Source: an uncultured Dialister sp.
GTDB lineage: Bacteria > Bacillota > Negativicutes > Veillonellales > Dialisteraceae
Assembly: GCA_900545785.1 (NCBI GenBank)
Contig: URAA01000010.1
Location: forward strand, 1 to 20,461
Length of the DNA stretch: 20,461 nucleotides
Reading direction: 5' to 3'
Of the stretch, positions 15,345 through 20,461 are shown one piece after another; the stretch's first letter is position 1, and the number at the start of each line of letters is the position of its first letter. The position numbers and the translations under genes were made by a program. Under the pieces are notes generated by a model. It worked only from the letters and a program-made list of their open reading frames with translations, searched no databases and was not told where the DNA came from.

Positions 15345-16247
15345 TCACTTATGTTCTTTGTATCCGAGTTCTTGCAAAATATAATCTTTATTTTTCCAGT
15401 CTTTACTTACCTTTACCCATAAGTCAAGAAATACCGGAGCTCCTATGATATTTTGTATTTCCTCCCGGGCTTCCCGACCCGCTTCTTTCAAAAGAGAACC
15501 CTTCTTCCCTATGATGATGCGTTTCTGTGAATCCCGTTCCACATAAATCGTGCATCGGATATAAATTTTCCCGTTTTCTCTTTCGCTGAATTCTTCGGTA
15601 AACACACCGATCGCATGAGGGACTTCTTCTCTGGTGCGGATCAGTAATTTTTCCCTTACGATTTCTTGTACGATATTACGTTCCGGCTGATCGGTCACCA
15701 TATCATCGGGAAAATATTTGGGACCTTCCGGTAAATACTTTTCCAATATTTTTGTAAAGGCATCTATATTTTCTCCGCTTACCGCAGATAAAGGAATAAT
15801 TTCCGAAAAAGAATACATTTTGCTGTACTGATCGATTTTTTTCAAAAGCTCATCTTTTTTGATCAGATCAATTTTGCTCAGGACGAGAATGATGGGTACT
15901 TTTCTGTCCTGAAGAAGGCTTAATATATATCTGTCTCCCGCACCGAGAGGATCATCGCAGGCACAAATAAAAACGATGACATCCACTTCATCCAACGCAT
16001 CTATCGTGCTTTGACGGATTGCCTGTCCCAGCTTGCTCTGCGGTTTATGCATTCCCGGTGTATCCAAAAAGACGACCTGACTGTTGTTTCCGTTCCATAC
16101 GCCGGTAATTTTATTTCTTGTTGTTTGTGCATGAGCGGAAACTATGGAGACTTTTTCTCCCAAAACCGCATTCATCAAAGTGGATTTTCCTACATTCGGC
16201 CGTCCCACCAGTGCAACAAAGCCGGAGTGAAATTTTTCTTCTGTCAT
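15345..16247 (-). CDS. era: Era, GTPase for 16S rRNA / 30S maturation
   Basis: Era binds the 3' end of 16S rRNA and helps assemble the 30S subunit. The 300-residue protein has the GTPase domain with G1 GRPNVGKS (15-22), QTTRNKITG (switch I), G3 DTPG (62-65), G4 SKID (124-127) and G5 SAVSG (154-158). The C-terminal KH RNA-binding domain contains IIIGKKGSLLKEAGREA and ends KDYILQELGYK. The G4 motif has Ser in place of the usual Asn of NKxD, a modest oddity. ATG follows GAGG at an 8-base spacing. The gene follows cdd by 13 bp, in the usual Firmicute order. Confidence 0.97.
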   Translation of the reverse strand: MTEEKFHSGFVALVGRPNVGKSTLMNAVLGEKVSIVSAHAQTTRNKITGVWNGNNSQVVFLDTPGMHKPQSKLGQAIRQSTIDALDEVDVIVFICACDDPLGAGDRYILSLLQDRKVPIILVLSKIDLIKKDELLKKIDQYSKMYSFSEIIPLSAVSGENIDAFTKILEKYLPEGPKYFPDDMVTDQPERNIVQEIVREKLLIRTREEVPHAIGVFTEEFSERENGKIYIRCTIYVERDSQKRIIIGKKGSLLKEAGREAREEIQNIIGAPVFLDLWVKVSKDWKNKDYILQELGYKEHK

Positions 16248-16260
16248 TTCCGTTTCCTCT

Positions 16261-16665
16261 TCACGATTCTTTAAGATTCTCCTTCACAAAAGCATGGGGC
16301 AACAGTTCTTCCTCTTTAAATATTTGATAATTTTCTTTATTTTTTGCCGTGATAATAAGCGGCACATGAAATTCTGAAATCACTTGGCGGCAAATTCCGC
16401 AGGGCAGTGTAAAATGTTCTTCGCTTCCGACTATCGCCATCCCCGTAAATCCCCTTACTCCTGCCGCAACAGCCGCTCCGACGGCATTTCTTTCTGCACA
16501 CATTCCCGCAGGATAGGAAGCATTTTCTACATTGCATCCCGAATAAATTTGACCGTCCGCTCCCATAACGGCCGCTCCGACAGCATATTCAGAGTATGGC
16601 GCATACGCGTTTTCCCTCGCTTTCAGGGCCGCAGAAATCAATGTCTCTATTTCAATTTTTTCCAT
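16261..16665 (-). CDS. cdd: Cytidine deaminase
   Basis: Cdd deaminates cytidine and deoxycytidine to uridine forms in pyrimidine salvage. The 134-residue protein matches the small tetrameric family. Visible are NAYAPYSEYAVGAA, GCNVENASYPAGMCAERNA (zinc ligand C56 and proton-shuttle E58) and PCGICRQ (zinc ligands C89 and C92). The start overlaps the end of ybeY by 14 bp. No strong Shine-Dalgarno site lies before the ATG, so translation is probably coupled to ybeY. Confidence 0.97.
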   Translation of the reverse strand: MEKIEIETLISAALKARENAYAPYSEYAVGAAVMGADGQIYSGCNVENASYPAGMCAERNAVGAAVAAGVRGFTGMAIVGSEEHFTLPCGICRQVISEFHVPLIITAKNKENYQIFKEEELLPHAFVKENLKES

Positions 16666-17140
16666 CGCCGGATGTACTTTCTGTGATCACTCGTTCCAAT
16701 CCGCAAGCTTTCAAAATATCTTCTTCCGCCTGACGCATTTTTTTCTTATCTTCTTCCTCATAATGGTCGTATCCGAGAATATGTAAAAATCCGTGAACCG
16801 ACAAATACGCCGTTTCCCTTTCCCTGCTATGTCCGTACTCTTCAGCCTGTTCGGCGGCTCTGTCCAGATTAATGACGATATCGCCCAACGCTTTTTCTTC
16901 TTCCGGCATGCCCTCTTCCCCTTCGTTTAAAGCAAAAGAAAGCACATCCGTAGGCGCATCAACATTACGGTAGGTCCGGTTTAACTCATGAATGGTATCA
17001 GCATCACAAATAAGAACACTGATTTCACTGTCATCTGCTACTTTTTGAAGTTCCGCTCCTTTTTTCAATACGGTAAAAATCAAATTTTCCAATTCTTCAC
17101 TGTACAGTTTCATGTCGCTGTAATTAATCGTGATGTCCAT
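16652..17140 (-). CDS. ybeY: YbeY, endoribonuclease / rRNA maturation factor
   Basis: YbeY is a zinc-dependent endoribonuclease involved in 16S rRNA 3'-end maturation and ribosome quality control. The 162-residue protein contains ISVLICDADTIHELNRTYR, the DAPTDVLSFAL block, LGDIVINLDRA and the metal-binding HGFLHILGYDH (H116, H120, H126). I chose the ATG at 17140, preceded by AGAGGAA at a 7-base spacing. The open frame runs 28 codons further upstream, but that part only overlaps phoH. The phoH-ybeY overlap is then 17 bp, and the gene overlaps cdd by 14 bp. Confidence 0.96.
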   Translation of the reverse strand: MDITINYSDMKLYSEELENLIFTVLKKGAELQKVADDSEISVLICDADTIHELNRTYRNVDAPTDVLSFALNEGEEGMPEEEKALGDIVINLDRAAEQAEEYGHSRERETAYLSVHGFLHILGYDHYEEEDKKKMRQAEEDILKACGLERVITESTSGDGKN

Positions 17141-18098
17141 GTGTTTCCTCTCTCCGTTTCTTTCTTTTCGAATCCTCTTCATAAGCATGAATAATAGCGG
17201 CAACCAAATCGTGACGAACCACATCTTCTTCCGTAAATTTGATGGAGGAAATATCCGAAATATTTCTTAAAACCCGCTCGGCATCCACCAGACCGCTCTT
17301 TACATTATTCGGCAGATCGATCTGTGTTATATCTCCGTTTATCACCATCTTTGACCGGAATCCCAGACGGGTTAAAAACATCTTAATTTGTTCTATTGTG
17401 GTGTTCTGCGCTTCATCTAAAATGACAAAAGCTTTTTCCAGTGTACGCCCTCGCATATAGGCAAGAGGTGCCACTTCGATCTGTCCCTTCTGCTGCAGCC
17501 TCAAAAATTCTTCGGGCCCGAACATCTGGAGAAGACCGTCAAAAAGAGGCCGCAAATAAGGATTTACTTTTTCCTGCATATCTCCCGGTAAAAATCCGAG
17601 CTTTTCCCCCGCCTCCACGGCAGGCCGGACCAAAATGATCCTCTGCACATCATGATTTCTTAAATAAAAAGCGGCCAAGGCGACAGCCAGAAATGTTTTT
17701 CCCGTTCCTGCAGGACCTATGCCGAAAGTGATCGAATGTTTCCGGATAGCGTCAATATAGATCTTTTGTCCCAAAGTGCGCGGACGGATCTGTTCTCCGT
17801 TCTTCGTCACATTGATGATGTCTTCTTCCATTTCCCGAAGGATATGAATTTTACCTTCATCAAGAAATTGAATCACCATCCGGACCTGCCGCTCGGAAAT
17901 GCGGATTCTCTTTTGTATCATCCGCATAAGCTCTTCAAGGACGGCCATACTTTTATCGACATCTTCCGCGGAGCCGCTGACACGGATTAAATTGCCCCTG
18001 CCGAAAATTTCCGTATGATAATGTTCTCCTATAAAATGCAGCCATTCACTGTCTCTTTCAAAAATATGAGCAGCATTCTGAATATCATTAACCATCAT
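17124..18098 (-). CDS. phoH: PhoH family ATPase (PhoH-like protein)
   Basis: This 324-residue protein has an N-terminal KH-like region (about 15-65) and a PhoH P-loop ATPase domain: ITFGIGPAGTGKTFLAVALA (Walker A 128-135), VRPAVEAGEKLGFLPGD, YMRGRTL, VILDEAQNTT (Walker B, DEAQN 228-232), GDITQIDLP and RHDLVAAII. The biochemical role is poorly known; linkage with ybeY and era suggests RNA metabolism. The annotated ATG has only a weak AAAGAA upstream. Eight codons further up, in frame, an ATA at 18122 is preceded by AAGGAG nine bases away, and the extension (EEKITKE) would bring the N-terminus closer to the usual family length. The true start is therefore open. Confidence 0.94.
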   Translation of the reverse strand: MMVNDIQNAAHIFERDSEWLHFIGEHYHTEIFGRGNLIRVSGSAEDVDKSMAVLEELMRMIQKRIRISERQVRMVIQFLDEGKIHILREMEEDIINVTKNGEQIRPRTLGQKIYIDAIRKHSITFGIGPAGTGKTFLAVALAAFYLRNHDVQRIILVRPAVEAGEKLGFLPGDMQEKVNPYLRPLFDGLLQMFGPEEFLRLQQKGQIEVAPLAYMRGRTLEKAFVILDEAQNTTIEQIKMFLTRLGFRSKMVINGDITQIDLPNNVKSGLVDAERVLRNISDISSIKFTEEDVVRHDLVAAIIHAYEEDSKRKKRREETHGHHD

Positions 18099-18141
18099 TT
18101 CTTTTGTTATTTTTTCTTCTATGGGTAGTCACTCCTTCTTT

Positions 18142-19089
18142 TTAATCTGTCCACTGACGGACGGCGGCACCGTCCATATAATCACATTTTGACCCTTGCA
18201 GGATATTTCTTTTTCTCATCATGTCTTCTATATAGTCTCTGACTTCCCACCAAGGCCTTCCTCCGTTGACGGAAACCGTATTCTCCGATGCCCGTCCCAC
18301 GATACGCTGCACCACTATATCCGGCCTTATTTTAGATAAAATGAGGATAACCCGCTCTGCATATTCTTCCTGCGAAAGAAGCCGTACTTCTCCCTTCGCA
18401 TACATATCAGAAAGCGGTGTATCTTTAATTACATAGAGGGAATGTATTTTTATCTCCGTGACGGGAAGAACAGAAACCAGTTTAGCCGTTTCTTCCACAT
18501 CAATCCTGTCATCCCATGGAAGATCGGCAATTATATGAGCACATATATTAAAATGATATTTTTCTATCCTGAGAACGGCATCTATAAATTCAGCTGCCGT
18601 ATGGCAGCGCCCGATTTTTATAAGCGTATGGGGATTGGCACTTTGCAGTCCCAACTCTACGGTTATATCCGTCCCGTATATTTCTTTTGCTTCTTTGAGT
18701 ATATCCAAATACTTCTCGTGAATGCAATCCGGTCTCGTGGAAATATTCAGTCCCACTATATCCGGATGGGAGCAGGCCTCTTCCACCCATTTTTTGAAAT
18801 CTTCCGGCGGAGCATAAGTAGCCGTGAAATTTAAAAAATAAGCGATAAACTTCTTTGCTTTATATTTACGTCCCACATGGGAAATACTTCGGTCAATCTG
18901 TTTTTTGATTTCCATTCCCAATGCATTCGTTTCATAATCGGCATTGATGGAACCGCAAAATATGCATCCTTCCGCAGAAAGTTGTCCGTCCCTGTTCGGG
19001 CAGGTAACGGGAATCGCAATCGGTATCTTATATACTTTTTCCTTATACTTTTCCTTCAAATAGTCAGAATATGTTCTGTAAAGTTTCAT
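18142..19089 (-). CDS. Radical SAM protein, YhcC/TIGR01212 family
   Basis: This 315-residue radical SAM enzyme has an expanded iron-sulfur ligand pattern, CPNRDGQLSAEGCIFC (C30, C42, C45), rather than plain CxxxCxxC. That pattern is typical of the YhcC/TIGR01212 group related to Elp3-like proteins. Other family blocks are KKFIAYFLNFTATYAP, VGLNISTRPDCI, VELGLQSANPHTL, HIIADLPWDD, IKIHSLYVIKDTPLS and the ending RNILQGSKCDYMDG. The reaction is not established; tRNA or other RNA modification has been suggested for relatives. It is probably the first gene of the phoH-recO operon. ATG follows AAAGGA, with TATAAT further upstream. Confidence 0.9.
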   Translation of the reverse strand: MKLYRTYSDYLKEKYKEKVYKIPIAIPVTCPNRDGQLSAEGCIFCGSINADYETNALGMEIKKQIDRSISHVGRKYKAKKFIAYFLNFTATYAPPEDFKKWVEEACSHPDIVGLNISTRPDCIHEKYLDILKEAKEIYGTDITVELGLQSANPHTLIKIGRCHTAAEFIDAVLRIEKYHFNICAHIIADLPWDDRIDVEETAKLVSVLPVTEIKIHSLYVIKDTPLSDMYAKGEVRLLSQEEYAERVILILSKIRPDIVVQRIVGRASENTVSVNGGRPWWEVRDYIEDMMRKRNILQGSKCDYMDGAAVRQWTD

Positions 19090-19114
19090 GAAATTCCTTT
19101 CCGATTATTTTCTT

Positions 19115-19120
19115 ATTATA
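19115..19120 (-). promoter_or_regulatory. Probable promoter of the radical SAM-recO operon (-10)
   Basis: TATAAT on the minus strand, within TTGGTATATAAT, lies about 26 bases before the start codon at 19089. The -35 region at 17 bases spacing is poor (GTGTAA), but a TGG just upstream of the alternative TATATA hexamer may act as an extended -10. The putative -35 stretch overlaps that of the divergent nadE promoter. Confidence 0.5.
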
Positions 19121-19136
19121 TACCAAGATCCATTTA

Positions 19137-19165
19137 TTTACACGAAGGAAATGCTTTTGTACAAT
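19137..19165 (+). promoter_or_regulatory. Probable sigma-A-type promoter of nadE
   Basis: TTTACA (19137-19142) and TACAAT (19160-19165) are spaced by 17 bases and each differs from consensus by one base. Transcription would begin near 19172, leaving a leader of about 26 bases that contains AAAGGAG nine bases before the nadE ATG. Confidence 0.65.
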
Positions 19166-19197
19166 AGAGGAAACGCAAAGGAAAGGAGCCGATATCC

Positions 19198-20461
19198 ATG
19201 ATCCGTATCCAAACATCACAGCTTGCCGTTCTCCCCGGAAACATCCGCGGTAATTTTGAAAATATCTTAAAAGAAATAAAAGCCGCCGAAGAAAACGGCG
19301 CCGATCTTCTCCTCCTTCCGGAATTGTGTTTATCCGGATCCGTGATCGGTGATTTATGGGAACAATCCGCTTTTCTCCGGGAGTGTGAATATTACGGAAG
19401 AAAGATAGCTGAAGCCGCCGAAAATATCATAGTCCTGTTTGGAAATATAGCTGTTGACAGAAGTAAAAGGAATGAAGACGGCAGCCTGAGAAAATACAAT
19501 GCTCTATTTATTGCCTCCAAAGGCACCTTTCTTTCCAACGGGAAACTGCCTTACATCATTAAGACCCTACTTCCTGCTTACCGTCAGTTTGATGATAAAC
19601 GATATTTTACGGATTCCCTTGTTTGGGCAAGAGAAGAACAAATCTCTCCCTGCGACTTGTTTTCCCCTTTTTCTTTTTCAATCAGAGGGGAACATTTCAA
19701 GGTGGGAATTTTGCTTGGCGAAGACAGTTTTGATGAAGATTTTTTTATTTCTCCCATGAAAATTCTTTCGGAAAAACAAACCGATATTATTTTCAATCCG
19801 GCATCTTCACTGTTCTGCCTTGAAAAAAAAGAAAAATATCACCATCTGTTCAGCAATGCTTCTGCAAAGTTTCACTGTCCCATCATTTATGTAAATCGAA
19901 GAGGCTTCGAAAATAACGGAAAAAATTGCTATGTTTATGACGGAATGACCGCCGCATATGACAAGGAAGGAAATTTATTATCCGAAGCCGAATCCTATCA
20001 GGAAAAGCGCAGCTTGTTTTCTTTTGATCCGGATGCAAAGCAAATTATTCCGGAAAAACCGTCCGTTCCGCACTCCGCTGACGAACTTCTTCCCGCCCTC
20101 CGTTACGGTATCAAAGAATTTCTCTCCGCCATTCATACAGAAAAAGTGGTGATCGGTATTTCCGGCGGCATAGATTCAGCCGTCAATGCGGCACTGTACC
20201 GCTCTGTCCTTCCTCGAGAAAATCTTCTTTTGGTGAATACTCCCACACAATTTAATTCGGAAATCACAAAAAATCTGGCAAAGAAATTGGCGGATAATCT
20301 GGAATCTCCTTTTTTGCAAATTCCCATCGGCAACTTTATCGATGCTACCGTCGAATCTCTGGACGGGTTAAAAATTATGTCACCCGGAAAAGAACAGACT
20401 CTGCATATCTCCGGTCTGATGAAGGAAAATATGCAGGCCCGCGACAGAAGTTCCCGCATTC
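19198..20461 (+). CDS. nadE: NadE, glutamine-dependent-type NAD+ synthetase (3' end cut off); glutaminase Cys replaced
   Basis: NadE makes NAD+ from nicotinate adenine dinucleotide with ATP and ammonia. The 421 codons seen cover an N-terminal nitrilase-like glutaminase domain (about 1-270) and the start of the synthetase domain, with the ATP pyrophosphatase loop SGGIDSA (322-328), NTPTQFNSEITKN (347-359) and the conserved NMQARDRS (411-418). Full-length relatives are about 620-650 residues, so about 200 are missing beyond the window. In the glutaminase triad, E42 (LLPELCLSG) and K123 (IKTLLPAYRQFDDKRYF) are present. The Cys expected in the ICED(I/L)W motif is Gly174 (ILLGEDSF, codon GGC), so glutamine hydrolysis is probably lost. 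The neighbouring VNRRGF...YDGM region is also divergent. ATG is preceded by AAAGGAG. Confidence 0.93.
   Translation, partial: MIRIQTSQLAVLPGNIRGNFENILKEIKAAEENGADLLLLPELCLSGSVIGDLWEQSAFLRECEYYGRKIAEAAENIIVLFGNIAVDRSKRNEDGSLRKYNALFIASKGTFLSNGKLPYIIKTLLPAYRQFDDKRYFTDSLVWAREEQISPCDLFSPFSFSIRGEHFKVGILLGEDSFDEDFFISPMKILSEKQTDIIFNPASSLFCLEKKEKYHHLFSNASAKFHCPIIYVNRRGFENNGKNCYVYDGMTAAYDKEGNLLSEAESYQEKRSLFSFDPDAKQIIPEKPSVPHSADELLPALRYGIKEFLSAIHTEKVVIGISGGIDSAVNAALYRSVLPRENLLLVNTPTQFNSEITKNLAKKLADNLESPFLQIPIGNFIDATVESLDGLKIMSPGKEQTLHISGLMKENMQARDRSSRI

Noticed and set aside
1..20461. CRISPR arrays, transposons, phage genes, tRNA or rRNA genes
   Set aside because: No repeated spacer-like units, transposase or integrase motifs, or tRNA/rRNA-like sequences were seen; coding density is high and all genes are assigned.

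Overview
The window looks like chromosomal DNA from a diderm Firmicute of the class Negativicutes (a Dialister-, Megasphaera- or Veillonella-like organism; the genus is an inference). Two things point there. It has a near-complete late lipid A / Kdo / LPS-export gene cluster of Gram-negative type. It also has a typical Firmicute housekeeping run (phoH-ybeY-cdd-era-recO), purine-rich Shine-Dalgarno sites and several TTG starts. The first 22 bases are not biological: they match the end of an Illumina TruSeq index adapter, so the window starts at an untrimmed contig end that cuts lptB.

Region 1 (23-11819, all minus strand) is one compact operon read from right to left: lpxI, lpxB, msbA, waaA(kdtA), lpxK, kdsB, kdsA, kdsD, kdsC, an LpxL-type acyltransferase, lptC, lptA and lptB (partial). 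Many neighbours overlap, five of them by the 4-bp ATGA arrangement. The genes cover UDP-diacylglucosamine hydrolysis, disaccharide formation, 4'-phosphorylation, the whole Kdo branch to CMP-Kdo, Kdo transfer, one late acylation, the inner-membrane flip and the start of the Lpt bridge. The first steps (lpxA, lpxC, lpxD, fabZ) are not here. A promoter-like site lies just upstream of lpxI, and a weaker one lies between kdsA and kdsD.

Region 2 (11820-13351) holds a divergent promoter region, the Na+/serine-threonine symporter gene sstT on the plus strand, and a hairpin terminator that can serve both converging transcripts.

Region 3 (13352-19089, minus strand) is a second operon read right to left: a radical SAM gene of the YhcC/TIGR01212 family, phoH, ybeY, cdd, era, a CNNM/CBS-domain (CorC-like) membrane protein gene and recO. 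It serves RNA/ribosome maturation, pyrimidine salvage and DNA repair. The dgkA and pgpH genes often found in this run in Firmicutes are absent.

Region 4 (19090-20461) is a short divergent promoter region and the 5' two-thirds of nadE on the plus strand, cut by the window end. Its glutaminase domain keeps the Glu and Lys of the catalytic triad but has Gly where the nucleophilic Cys should be. This is the most interesting single observation here. I see no phage, transposon, CRISPR array, tRNA or rRNA, and no clearly novel multi-gene system.
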